In this document: positions 26,374-34,297 of the stretch, piece after piece | Position numbering within the stretch: position 1 is the first letter of the stretch | Layout of the letters: each line of letters opens with the position of its first letter | Assembly (NCBI GenBank): GCA_031400455.1 | Contig: JANNPX010000017.1 | Span: forward strand, 27,633 to 91,632 | Direction of reading: 5' to 3' | Source: JANXYW01 sp031400455 | GTDB taxonomy: Bacteria > Chloroflexota > Dehalococcoidia > DSTF01 > JACRBR01 | DNA length: 64,000 nt | Notes under the pieces: generated by a model | Told to the model about the DNA's origin: nothing | The model's input: the letters and a program-made list of their open reading frames with translations, nothing else | Databases searched by the model: none | Position numbers and translations under genes: made by a program

Positions 26374-27219
26374 CTACTTCGGCCGAGGCACCTGCATCCC
26401 CATCAGCATGTCCCAGCCGCCGTCAGGCAGTACGCGCCGGGCAGCAATCGTCACGCGCGCGCCCGGCGTCAGCGGATAGCGCGAGCGCGGCCGCTTTGAC
26501 GTGACGGCGTGCTCGATCGCCTTGGCGACCATCTCCGGCCCCACAGACATCCGCCCCGAGTACATCGTGCGCGCGGTCGCCTCGATACTGTCGTAAAACG
26601 CCGCGTAGGCAGAGCCTGCTGAGCGCCCCGCCGTGCTGATCGTACTCGCCGATGTCTCCTCGAACTGAGTCCGAATGGCGCCGGGTTCGATCACCGACAC
26701 GCGGATGCCGAAGTTCTTCAGCTCGAACCGCAGCGCGTCGCTGATCGCCTCGACCGCGAACTTCGTCGCGTGGTAGACGCCGAAGCCGGGTATCACGACC
26801 TTCCCGCCCATCGAGCTGACGTTCACGATCCGTCCCGAGCCTTGCGCCCGCATGCCCGGGATTACGAGCTTCGTGAGATGCACCAGGCCGAAGAAGTTCG
26901 TCTCGAACTGGCTCCGCACATCGTCCATCGTGACGTCCTCGATGGAGCCCGCCTGTCCGTAGCCCGCGTTGTTCACGAGCGCACCGACGGCACCCTCCGC
27001 CGTCGTGATCTGTTCGACCGCGGCCCGCATCGAAGCCTCATCGCACACGTCCAGCGCGAGGATCTTGCAGCCGGCGTCGCCGAGATCACGGATCGCATCG
27101 AGCTTCCGTGCGCTGGCGTATACGTTGTGCCCGCGCGTTGCCATCCGCAGCGCCGTCGCCCGCCCAATGCCCGTCGAGCACCCCGTGATTAGTACCGCCT
27201 TGGAAGCTTCGTCACTCAT
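26374..27219 (-). CDS. SDR family NAD(P)-dependent oxidoreductase
   Basis: 281 residues, classical short-chain dehydrogenase: TGCSTGIGRATAL (TGxxxGxG cofactor loop), NNAGYG, Ser of NVSSMGGKV and catalytic YHATK. Homology lies with the retinol-dehydrogenase-like/DltE group. GAGGAG precedes the ATG. A second SDR follows upstream in the same orientation (99 bp), then an LLM oxidoreductase and TetR gene; whether all are one unit is unclear because repeats lie between. Substrate unknown. Confidence 0.85.
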   Translation of the reverse strand: MSDEASKAVLITGCSTGIGRATALRMATRGHNVYASARKLDAIRDLGDAGCKILALDVCDEASMRAAVEQITTAEGAVGALVNNAGYGQAGSIEDVTMDDVRSQFETNFFGLVHLTKLVIPGMRAQGSGRIVNVSSMGGKVVIPGFGVYHATKFAVEAISDALRFELKNFGIRVSVIEPGAIRTQFEETSASTISTAGRSAGSAYAAFYDSIEATARTMYSGRMSVGPEMVAKAIEHAVTSKRPRSRYPLTPGARVTIAARRVLPDGGWDMLMGMQVPRPK

Positions 27220-27285
27220 CGCAACTCCTCGCGGAAGCCGATTGCTCGCGGCCTTCCCTGCCTGCCAATGAAATCTTCGTGCTCG

Positions 27286-27304
27286 TTCGTGTCCTTCGTG
27301 GTTG
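27286..27304 (+). repeat. TTCGTGTCCTTCGTGGTT repeat (family F)
   Basis: Near-identical copies at 28322-28339 and 46090-46107; 9-bp internal periodicity (TTCGTGTCC TTCGTGGTT). Confidence 0.65.
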
Positions 27305-27317
27305 AACCGCCTGCGCC

Positions 27318-28157
27318 TCAGTCGCGCCAGTCCATCGCGTTCCGCATCGCTCCCTCGAACCCCTCGAAGTCCAACTGCTTGCGAACTCCTGCGATCATCT
27401 GCGCGTCAGCGCCAACCAGGTAGCGAAGCTTCGGCGCTGGATCGTTGACGGCAGCATAGATCGTAGTTGCAACGTCAGCAGGATCTTGGGCAACGCCCCC
27501 CGGCGCCATCATCTGGCGCAGCTTCGCATCGAATCGTTCGTTCAGGTTGAAGTACGGAGTGCCCGGCGTGAACGCCTTCCCCACGGCGACGTTGCTGCTG
27601 AATCCAGTCGGAAACCCGCCCGGCTCGATGATGATGATCCGTACGCCGAACGAGTGCAGCTCGTAGTGCATCGCTTCGCTGATCGCTTCGAGCGCGTGCT
27701 TGCTGGCGGAGTAGTAGCCGCCATACGGCACGCTGACGACCCCGCCGATCGACGAGAGGTTGACGATGGTCCCGGCGCGCCGCTCGCGCATCTTCGGTAG
27801 CACCGCGCGCGTGACGCGCAGGGTGCCGAAGACGTTCGTCTCGAACTGCGCCCGCACCTCGTCTTCATGTGCCGTCTCGATCGGCGACCGCAGCTCCCAG
27901 CCGGCGTTGTTCACCAGCACGTCGATCGGGCCAGACTTCTCAGCCGTGGCGACTGCCTTCGTGATGGAAGCCTCGTCGAGAAGGTCGAGCTGCAAGATCT
28001 CGATCGATAACTTCTCCGCATCGCGCGCTTTCTCAAGATCGCCCGCCTTCGCCGTATTGCGCATCGTCGCGAAGACCTTGTCGCCCTTCCGCGCGAACTC
28101 CAGCGCCGTCAACAAACCAAACCCGCTGCTGCACCCCGTAATCAGTACGTTAGCCAT
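27318..28157 (-). CDS. SDR family oxidoreductase
   Basis: 279 residues. TGCSSGFGLLTAL cofactor loop, NNAGWE, NLSSIGGVVSVPYGGYYSASKHALE (Ser, Tyr and Lys triad). Paralogous to the neighbouring SDR at 26374-27219 (both classical, similar length), probably from duplication. AAGGTGA before the ATG. Substrate not predictable. Confidence 0.85.
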   Translation of the reverse strand: MANVLITGCSSGFGLLTALEFARKGDKVFATMRNTAKAGDLEKARDAEKLSIEILQLDLLDEASITKAVATAEKSGPIDVLVNNAGWELRSPIETAHEDEVRAQFETNVFGTLRVTRAVLPKMRERRAGTIVNLSSIGGVVSVPYGGYYSASKHALEAISEAMHYELHSFGVRIIIIEPGGFPTGFSSNVAVGKAFTPGTPYFNLNERFDAKLRQMMAPGGVAQDPADVATTIYAAVNDPAPKLRYLVGADAQMIAGVRKQLDFEGFEGAMRNAMDWRD

Positions 28158-28191
28158 CGATGTTCACCTTTCGCTGCATGCACTCTCGTCC

Positions 28192-28220
28192 GGAGCGCGG
28201 GCTTTCAGCCCGCGTTCCCG
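28192..28220. repeat. GCGGGCTTTCAGCCCGC palindrome (family E)
   Basis: GGAGCGCGGGCTTTCAGCCC then GCGTTCCCG, in tandem with 28234-28260. Confidence 0.7.
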
Positions 28221-28233
28221 CTTTCTCGATTCG

Positions 28234-28260
28234 TGACGCGGGCTTTCAAGCCCGCGTCAC
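28234..28260. repeat. GCGGGCTTTCAAGCCCGC palindrome (family E)
   Basis: GACGCGGGCTTTCAAGCCCG then CGTCAC; second of two adjacent copies. Confidence 0.7.
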
Positions 28261-28321
28261 TCCGCTTCGCACCCGTGTGTCCGCCCGTGACGCATCCGCC
28301 GGTCCCGCTCCACCGAACCCC

Positions 28322-28339
28322 TTCGTGTCCTTCGTGGTT
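28322..28339 (+). repeat. Family F repeat, copy 2
   Basis: TTCGTGTCCTTCGTGGTT just before the LLM gene stop at 28348. Confidence 0.65.
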
Positions 28340-28347
28340 AACCCCGG

Positions 28348-29223
28348 CTACAGATTCTTGATCTGTGGGATGATGTCCCGCCCCACCGTTTCGATCTGCG
28401 TCATCTGCTCGACTCCGACCAACGCTCCGATCAACGTCTGTACGCCGACTTCGGCGAACGTGCCGATCGTCTCCACGATCTGCGCTGGCGTGTTTCCTTC
28501 TCCGAGCCGGATCGGGAAGTAGAGGGTCTTCTCGATGTCGTCGTAGCTGCGTCCAACCGTGTCGCAATGCTGCCGTAGAATGTCGAACTTACGCCGAACG
28601 CCGTCCGGTGAATCGGAGAAGATGTTGCACGCGTTCGCGTACTTCGCCACCAGCCGCAGCGTCTTCTTCTCGCCGCTGCCGCCGATCAGGATCGGCGGGT
28701 GTGGCTTGCTCAGCGCCTGCGGAACGTTGAGCGTCTCGGCAAGTTGATAGTGCTTCCCCTCGAACGGCCCGTTCTCGTCGCTCCACATCTGCTTGGCTAT
28801 CTGTAGTGCTTCCTCGAGCCGTTGAAACCGTTCCTTCAGCGGCGGGAACGGCACGCCAAGGCCGAGGTGCTCGCGCTCGAACCACGCCGCACCGATGCCC
28901 AGGTACGCACGCCCGCCCGATAGGATATCCAGCGTCGTCACCTGCTTGGCGAGCACTCCCGGATGCCGGTACGTCACGCCGGTCACCAGCGTGCCAAGCT
29001 TGGCGTGCGATGTGTGCGCGGCGATGTAACCGAGCGCGGTGTAGGCCTCCAGCATTTCCATTTCCGGATTCCCCACGCCGGGGATCTGGAAGTAGTGATC
29101 CATCAGCCAGATCGAGTCGTAACCGGCGTCTTCTCCCGCCCTAGCGATCTCCCCGAGCTTCGGGCCTAGCGCGGCCGGTCCGCCCGGCCACGTGAAGTAC
29201 GGTATCTGCAGCCCAAGTTTCAT
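28348..29223 (-). CDS. LLM class F420-dependent oxidoreductase
   Basis: 291 residues, luciferase-like TIM barrel. GLQIPYFTWPGG, YDSIWLMDHYFQIP, KLGTLVTGVTYRHPGVLAKQ, LSGGRAYLGIGAAW and ILIGGSGEKKTLRLVAKYA are typical of the F420-dependent subgroup (non-prolyl cis peptide region GTLVTG). These enzymes reduce or oxidise small organic substrates with F420. It begins 19 nt after the TetR stop, so the TetR protein probably regulates it. F420 use is inferred from sequence type only. Confidence 0.82.
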   Translation of the reverse strand: MKLGLQIPYFTWPGGPAALGPKLGEIARAGEDAGYDSIWLMDHYFQIPGVGNPEMEMLEAYTALGYIAAHTSHAKLGTLVTGVTYRHPGVLAKQVTTLDILSGGRAYLGIGAAWFEREHLGLGVPFPPLKERFQRLEEALQIAKQMWSDENGPFEGKHYQLAETLNVPQALSKPHPPILIGGSGEKKTLRLVAKYANACNIFSDSPDGVRRKFDILRQHCDTVGRSYDDIEKTLYFPIRLGEGNTPAQIVETIGTFAEVGVQTLIGALVGVEQMTQIETVGRDIIPQIKNL

Positions 29224-29242
29224 CGTGAATCCTTTCGCTGGT

Positions 29243-29848
29243 TCATATCGCCTCTACGCCTTCCGCCCGCAACGCCGACCACATCACGTCGGCCGATGCG
29301 CGCACCTTCGCTTCATCGAACGCGAGCCCGTCCGGACCCGCTTGCTTCACCATCCCCACAAATGCACCGAACACGAGCGCGATAAACATCTCCGGCGCTC
29401 CCGGACGCAGCGCGCCGTCCGCCTGCGCCGCGCGCACGTACGCCGTCGTCGCCGATTCGATCTCCGCCGCCAGCGCGCGGCTCTCCGCGTCCAGGTATGA
29501 CTCGTGGTGTTGCGTTTCGAGGAACGCCAGCGCGTGCGGGTGATCCTCGGCGAACTGCCACTGTCCGCGCCACATCAATCGGAAGCGCTCTTCGTGCGTC
29601 TGCCCCGCCGCGATCGCCGTCGCCAACACGTCCCGCAGTTCGCCCTTGCACCGGCGGTAGACCGCGTTGACCAGCGCCTCTTTGCCGTCGAAGTAGCGAT
29701 AGATCGTTCCGGCCGCGACGCCTGCTCGCTCCGCAATCAGCGGTACCGCTGTGCCGTCGAACGTCCGCTCCGCAAACAGCTCAAGCGCCGCCTCGAGGAT
29801 CGCCTCGCGCTTGTCCGCAACGGCCTCAGGAGCTTCAATTCGTGCCAT
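29243..29848 (-). CDS. TetR family transcriptional regulator
   Basis: 201 residues from ATG 29848. N-terminal HTH: DKREAILEAALELFAERTFDG, AVPLIAERAGVAAGTIYRYFDGKEAL. The C-terminal ligand domain is helical and variable. A perfect 16-bp palindrome abuts the start, ideal for self-repression. An ATG at 29863 lies inside the palindrome and would add five residues; neither has a strong ribosome site. Cotranscribed with the LLM oxidoreductase, probably as its ligand-responsive repressor. Confidence 0.85.
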   Translation of the reverse strand: MARIEAPEAVADKREAILEAALELFAERTFDGTAVPLIAERAGVAAGTIYRYFDGKEALVNAVYRRCKGELRDVLATAIAAGQTHEERFRLMWRGQWQFAEDHPHALAFLETQHHESYLDAESRALAAEIESATTAYVRAAQADGALRPGAPEMFIALVFGAFVGMVKQAGPDGLAFDEAKVRASADVMWSALRAEGVEAI

Positions 29849-29849
29849 A

Positions 29850-29865
29850 GAATGAATATTCATTC
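29850..29865. promoter_or_regulatory. TetR operator palindrome
   Basis: GAATGAAT/ATTCATTC, perfect 16-bp dyad one base before the TetR start codon. ATGAATATTCAT-type dyads are common TetR sites. Confidence 0.75.
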
Positions 29866-29948
29866 ATTACGCCGGCTGCGTCAAGTGGTGCTTGGGCAGA
29901 CTTGCCCGCGGGCGGCGTGGACACGCGTCAGTGCGGATCTGGCCGCCG

Positions 29949-30803
29949 CTAGCGGCTTCGACTCTTCGGCTTCGCTCGTTGCCCGGCTGCTCGAACAATG
30001 ACCTTATCGAGCACGCTCCAAGTCTCGCCGTCCACGGGATGCCAGTCCTGGAACTGCAGCACGTCGGACTCACTCGCGACGCTCACCGTGTCGATGAACC
30101 GCATCTCGCCGAACTCCGGGTCGCGCCAGATCAATGGCATATCCCACTGCACACGGTTAGGCGCGGGCTTCGCGTTTTGCCAGATCTTCAGGAGCGCTTT
30201 GAGGTAGGCGGCATCGCCTCCCGCCGTCGCTTCCATCGCCGCCACGACGCCGGGCGCCAGGGCCGTCTGCACCGTCCGGCGAGGACGTCCCTTGTTGATC
30301 GACGCAACCGCACTCACGATCTGAGCCCAGTTTGTCACGCGTTCGACGAATCGATAGTCGCCGCCGATGCGGAACAGGCTGAGTTGATCGCTGCTCTGGC
30401 GTCGCTTCTCGCGCGCGAAGTTGATCGCCCACACGGCCTGCACCGCGCGATTCGCGGCGACGACCCGCATGGCGTCGTTCGTGGCGAACGCGGGCCACGG
30501 CCGCTTCTCAACGATGCGCTGCAACTCCTCGACCCGGTAGTAGTACGCCGGAAACTCGTGAGGTGGATACAGCGTTGGTTCCGGGGCGAAGCCCGCCTGT
30601 TCGACGATCGCATTCGCCTCGGCAGCCGTAATCTGCAGTTCAACAAGTACTTTGAGCAGGCTCTCGCGCGTGGGGCTGCGCCGGCCGTTTTCGTAGCCGC
30701 GGACAGTTTCGTACGACAGCCCCGATCGCTGAGCAACCGTCTCCATGCTGATGCCTGCGCTCCGTCGCGCCTCGCGTAGGGTCGCGCGCCATGCTTCGTT
30801 CAT
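29949..30803 (-). CDS. XRE-family regulator with MmyB-like ligand-binding domain (paralogue)
   Basis: 284 residues. HTH at about 6-60 (REARRSAGISMETVAQRSG, LSYETVRGYENGRRSPTRES) and MmyB-like domain with RPWPAFATNDAMRVVAANRAVQAVW. Same order and motifs as the gene at 22448-23320 but clearly diverged. C-terminus is basic. It faces away from the TetR operon end and is monocistronic. Ligand and targets unknown; MmyB homologues act in antibiotic regulation in actinobacteria. Confidence 0.8.
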   Translation of the reverse strand: MNEAWRATLREARRSAGISMETVAQRSGLSYETVRGYENGRRSPTRESLLKVLVELQITAAEANAIVEQAGFAPEPTLYPPHEFPAYYYRVEELQRIVEKRPWPAFATNDAMRVVAANRAVQAVWAINFAREKRRQSSDQLSLFRIGGDYRFVERVTNWAQIVSAVASINKGRPRRTVQTALAPGVVAAMEATAGGDAAYLKALLKIWQNAKPAPNRVQWDMPLIWRDPEFGEMRFIDTVSVASESDVLQFQDWHPVDGETWSVLDKVIVRAAGQRAKPKSRSR

Positions 30804-30921
30804 GTGGACAGCCTACTTCCATGCGTGAGTACCGCGCAGTTCAGTGGAATCTGACCAAGCGTCGCGTTCGCATGGATGCTGCTGCTGCGAAGACGCATGC
30901 GGCTCAGCGAGTCAGGATGGC

Positions 30922-32790
30922 TTAGAGGCTCTTCGCCATCGTAACGAGTTCACCCACCACTTCATAACGCCCGAACGACGGCACGAGGTACGTGCCCTGC
31001 ACCAGCGGCCGGCACGCCTCGAGCAACTCGCGCGCCTGCGCGATGCCCTCCGCTACGCCGTTCTCGCCCGCCAGCCGCATCCGCTCTCGCACGTTCTCCG
31101 GCACGAAGACGCCCGCCAGTTCGTTGTGGATGAACTCCGTGTGGCGATGGCTCTGCAGCGGCATGATCCCGACGAGCAGAGGGGTATCAATCGGCCCCAG
31201 CCGCTCAAGGAAGCTCTCCAGGATCTCCGCGCTGTAGATCTGCTGCGTCATCAGTACGTCGGCGCCAGCGTCGATCTTCCGCCGCACGCGGTCGACCTCG
31301 AGCGCGACGTCATCCGCGGTCGGATTCGCCGCGCACATCACGAGGAAGTCCGTGCCCTTGCCGATCGAGTTGCCGGCCCAGTCCGTCCCGCTGTTCAGCA
31401 TCTTGAGGATGCGGATGAACCCGATCGAGTCGACGTCCCACACGCCCGTCGCGCGCGCGTAATCCCCACCCGATGGCGGATCGCCCGTGAGCGCGATGAC
31501 ATTGCGGATGCCCAGCGCGTGCGCGCCCAGCAGGTCGCTCTGGATCGCCATCAGGTTGCGGTCGCGCGACGTGAAGTGGATGATCGTTTCGATCCCCACA
31601 CGCTGCTCAATCAGCACCGCCAGAGCGATCGCGCTCATCCGCACCCGCGCCATCGGACTGTCACCGATGTTGATGCAGTCCGCGCCCAGCGCCTTCAAGT
31701 GCGCCGCACCTTCGATCGCCTTCCGCGGATTCAGGCCGCGAGGCGGGTCCAGCTCGATGCTCACCACGAACTCGCCGGCCGCGAGTTTCTCACGCAGCGT
31801 GCGTCGCTTGACTTCCTCGTCCACGGTGTCTGCCGTCGCCTCCAGTGCCTGCACATTGATCGCGGGTGCCGGGGAGCGCCGCGTGGCCGTCGCCCGTCCG
31901 CGCGTGTTCCACTCGCCCGCCAGCATCTCGCGCATCGCCGACGTGTGCTCCGGCGTCGTGCCGCAGCAGCCGCCTACGATGTTCGCGCCAGCCAGCACCA
32001 GCTTCTTCGCGTACTCGGCGTAGTAATCCGGCGTCGCGGGATACACCAGCCGCCCGTCCATGAACTTCGGCAGCCCCGCGTTCGGCATCGCCGACAACCT
32101 GATCGCCGTGTTCGCCGCCATCTGGTCGATCACGTCCAGCGCCGACTGTGGCCCCAGGCTGCAGTTCACGCCTGCGACGTCGGCGCCCAACGCGCTCGCG
32201 ATATTCGCCACCTCGTCCGGCGGCTCGCCCGCGTACGTGCGCCCGTCGCGCTGGAATGTCAACTGCGCGACGATGGGCAGGTCGCAGCACGACTTGATCG
32301 CCAGGATCGCCTCTCGCAGCTCCGCGATGTCCGGGAACGTCTCGAGGATCAGCAGGTCGACGCCGCCTTCCAGCAGCGCCTCAGCCTGCTCGCGCACAGC
32401 CTCCCGCACCTCCGCCGGCCGCACATCGCCGGAAGCCGCCATCATCCGCCCCGTCGGCCCGATCGCGCCTGCAATGAATACGGGGTGCCCGTGAATCTCG
32501 CGCGCATCGCGTGCCAGCTTGGCGGCCTTGAAGTTGATGTCCCGAACGCTTGACGCCAGCCCATGCCGCGACAGCCGGAACCGGTTGGCTCCGAACGTGT
32601 CCGTCTCGATGATGTCAGCGCCCGCGCCGATGTAGTCCTCGTGCACGCGCCGCACGATGTCCGGCTGCTCCAGCACCAGCGCCTCAAGGCAAGCGTGTTG
32701 CGCGATGCCGCGGCTATGCAGCAGCGTCCCCATCGCCCCATCCGCCAGCAGCACCCGCTGCTCCAATGCCTCAAGAAACGGACTCTTCAT
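30922..32790 (-). CDS. Bifunctional homocysteine S-methyltransferase / 5,10-methylenetetrahydrofolate reductase
   Basis: 622 residues, fusion. Domain 1 (about 1-300): LLADGAMGTLLHSRG start and the zinc cysteines in GVNCSLGP and GGCCGTTPEH. Domain 2 (about 330-622): SIELDPPRGLNP, IHFTSRDRN, LTGDPPSGGDY and QQIYSAEIL of MTHFR. It makes methyl-THF and transfers methyl groups to homocysteine (YitJ-type). TATACT at 32798-32803 on the minus strand lies only 8-13 nt from the ATG, implying a leaderless or near-leaderless mRNA. No SAM riboswitch is visible upstream. Confidence 0.93.
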   Translation of the reverse strand: MKSPFLEALEQRVLLADGAMGTLLHSRGIAQHACLEALVLEQPDIVRRVHEDYIGAGADIIETDTFGANRFRLSRHGLASSVRDINFKAAKLARDAREIHGHPVFIAGAIGPTGRMMAASGDVRPAEVREAVREQAEALLEGGVDLLILETFPDIAELREAILAIKSCCDLPIVAQLTFQRDGRTYAGEPPDEVANIASALGADVAGVNCSLGPQSALDVIDQMAANTAIRLSAMPNAGLPKFMDGRLVYPATPDYYAEYAKKLVLAGANIVGGCCGTTPEHTSAMREMLAGEWNTRGRATATRRSPAPAINVQALEATADTVDEEVKRRTLREKLAAGEFVVSIELDPPRGLNPRKAIEGAAHLKALGADCINIGDSPMARVRMSAIALAVLIEQRVGIETIIHFTSRDRNLMAIQSDLLGAHALGIRNVIALTGDPPSGGDYARATGVWDVDSIGFIRILKMLNSGTDWAGNSIGKGTDFLVMCAANPTADDVALEVDRVRRKIDAGADVLMTQQIYSAEILESFLERLGPIDTPLLVGIMPLQSHRHTEFIHNELAGVFVPENVRERMRLAGENGVAEGIAQARELLEACRPLVQGTYLVPSFGRYEVVGELVTMAKSL

Positions 32791-32797
32791 AACGAGC

Positions 32798-32803
32798 AGT
32801 ATA
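32798..32803 (-). promoter_or_regulatory. Putative -10 element directly upstream of the HMT/MTHFR gene
   Basis: TATACT, same as the T-box promoter -10. Its spacing to the ATG predicts transcription starting at or next to the start codon. Confidence 0.45.
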
Positions 32804-32853
32804 GCGACCGCTAGACTCGCGCCGGCTAAGGGAACTCCCGTACGAATTGGGCC

Positions 32854-33855
32854 TTACGGCCGCCTCCACCTCCACAAGCCTGCCCCACCACCGGCCGCCA
32901 GCAACACTACGGTGATCGGTGCGGCGTACCACCACCGCGAGCGGCCGCCGGGACTCGTCGGTGCCGGCGCCGACGTAGCGCACGGCGGCGAGGAAGGCGG
33001 CGACGTTGGCACGCATGGCGGCGGTGACGGTACGCACGGCGGCGATGAGGGCGCCGACGTCGATACGCATGCGGGCGGCGACGTAGCGCACGGCGGCGAG
33101 GAAGGCGGCGACGTTGGCACGCATGGCGGCGGTGACGGCACACACGGCGGCGATGAGGGCGGCGACGTCGATGCGCATGGCGGCGGTGACGACCCACACG
33201 GCGGCGATGAGGGCAGTGATGTTGGTTCACACGCTGGCGGCGACGGCGCGCACGGCGGCGATGTCGTGTCGCACCCCTGACCCGAGGTGTTCGGCCCGTT
33301 CGCCGGCGTCGCCGTCGCTTCCGATCCGCCGCCAGCTATTGGCGGCGCCTCGGTCGGAGATGGCGCCTGGGTCGGCTCTTGGTTTGGCACCAAAGTCGCG
33401 GTCGCTGGCGGCGGAGGCGGGGGTGTAGACGTCGGCCGCGCCGTCTTCGTTGCGGTGGCGGCCGCAGGGGGCGTAGGCGACGCGGGTTCGATGATGGTGT
33501 AGCCGCTACACGCCGCGGGCGCGAGTTTGTTCGCGTCGGTGGCGCACACCTGATACGTGCCAGGCTTGTTGTTGCCTGCCGGTGGCGTGGAGCTACCGAA
33601 CGCCGTTGAGCACTGGTTCAAGACGGCGCTACCGACGTTGACGCCGTCCCACTGAAGCGTGAGCTTCGCCTGCGGGCACGCTTTCTCATTCACACCCAGC
33701 TGGACACTGTATACCGCCGTGAACGACGCGTCGGGCGCACCGCTGCTTGGCGTGAGCGTCAGCGTCGCGCTCGCCGCCAACGCGCCGGTGCGCGAACCGG
33801 CAAACACGCAGACCGCCAGCACGATCGCCGTAAGGAACCCCGCGCGAATGTTCAT
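32854..33855 (-). CDS. Secreted, C-terminally anchored cysteine/proline-repeat protein
   Basis: 333 residues from ATG 33855 (AGGA 5 nt upstream; a GTG at 33879 adds eight). Signal peptide about 1-28, Ig-like/IPT-like domain about 30-125 with four cysteines, Thr/Pro linker about 125-190, then twelve cysteines (195-292) whose spacing alternates 7 and 11, in 18-residue units of the form CVPTSPPSSPPCVPSPPP, and a final membrane helix (about 310-327) with WRWRRP tail. No known family name. The paralogue at 34298-35164 shares domain order. Probably a rigid, disulfide-bearing wall stalk presenting the N-terminal domain. DNA repeat period is 54/108 bp. The opposite strand also has an open Gly/His frame, judged a shadow. 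Confidence 0.8.
   Translation of the reverse strand: MNIRAGFLTAIVLAVCVFAGSRTGALAASATLTLTPSSGAPDASFTAVYSVQLGVNEKACPQAKLTLQWDGVNVGSAVLNQCSTAFGSSTPPAGNNKPGTYQVCATDANKLAPAACSGYTIIEPASPTPPAAATATKTARPTSTPPPPPPATATLVPNQEPTQAPSPTEAPPIAGGGSEATATPANGPNTSGQGCDTTSPPCAPSPPACEPTSLPSSPPCGSSPPPCASTSPPSSPPCVPSPPPCVPTSPPSSPPCATSPPACVSTSAPSSPPCVPSPPPCVPTSPPSSPPCATSAPAPTSPGGRSRWWYAAPITVVLLAAGGGAGLWRWRRP
32968..33231. repeat. 54-bp coding minisatellite with 108-bp higher order
   Basis: About five 54-bp units. Blocks starting at 32975 and 33083 are nearly identical over 108 bp, so the array grew by duplicating a pair of units. Each unit encodes 18 residues with two cysteines on the minus strand. Confidence 0.9.
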
Positions 33856-34156
33856 CACCGTCCTCATTCGACCGGTCACGCGCCCGCCGGGGGAACGATC
33901 GGTAGCTCGGAACCCACTGTCGCGGAATCTTACAGGGATTCAAGAGGCGCGCTCGTCAGGGTTTGCGCTAATCTGCGTGCTCCGCCAGTCCGAACGTGGT
34001 GGAAGCGCGTGGTCATGCCGCCGCGTGGGTGCGACGGGGCGGCGTAGCTGCGCGCTACGATCCGGATCGGCATACGCGCCGCGCAATCGCCGTAGTGCGC
34101 AACCCGTTGCTCCCGCCGTCGTGCCTGGCGCATCGGGCCCAAACAACAGCACCATG

Positions 34157-34181
34157 TCGAAGAGTCGCCGCAGGAGACAGG
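34157..34181 (+). repeat. 25-bp repeat identical to 14171-14195 (family G)
   Basis: Begins TCGAAGAGTCGCCGC and ends AGGAGACAGG; exact match over 25 bp to the copy 20 kb away. Confidence 0.85.
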
Positions 34182-34231
34182 TCAGAGGTGAGATTCCTGC
34201 CCGGCGATCAATGCCCGCTCCCGCAATCACC

Positions 34232-34263
34232 GTAGGGGCGCACGGCTGTGCGCCATGCTCGGT
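34232..34263. repeat. GTAGGGG palindrome (family C)
   Basis: GTAGGGGCGCACGGCTGTGC then GCC, matching 18465-18495 almost exactly. Confidence 0.75.
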
Positions 34264-34297
34264 TTGGCGCATCTGCACGGAGACGCGCAGCGTGAGT

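Larger units (their letters stand above)
33856..34297. other. Spacer between the two paralogous surface-protein genes
   Basis: Contains the family G repeat at 34157-34181 and a family C palindrome at 34232-34263. Minus-strand frame 33940-34323 has no ribosome site or familiar product and is rejected. Confidence 0.55.

Noticed and set aside
32791..32853. SAM riboswitch before the HMT/MTHFR gene
   Set aside because: Only about 60 bp of spacer with a promoter abutting the ATG; no riboswitch fold possible.
32968..33231. Possible CRISPR array
   Set aside because: Repeats are contiguous 54/108-bp coding units without unique spacers.
32657..33280. Plus-strand Gly/His/Asp-rich repeat ORF across the minisatellite
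   Set aside because: It lacks a signal, ribosome site and homologous neighbour, and is the complement of the cysteine-proline array, whose minus-strand frame has signal peptide, anchor and a paralogue.
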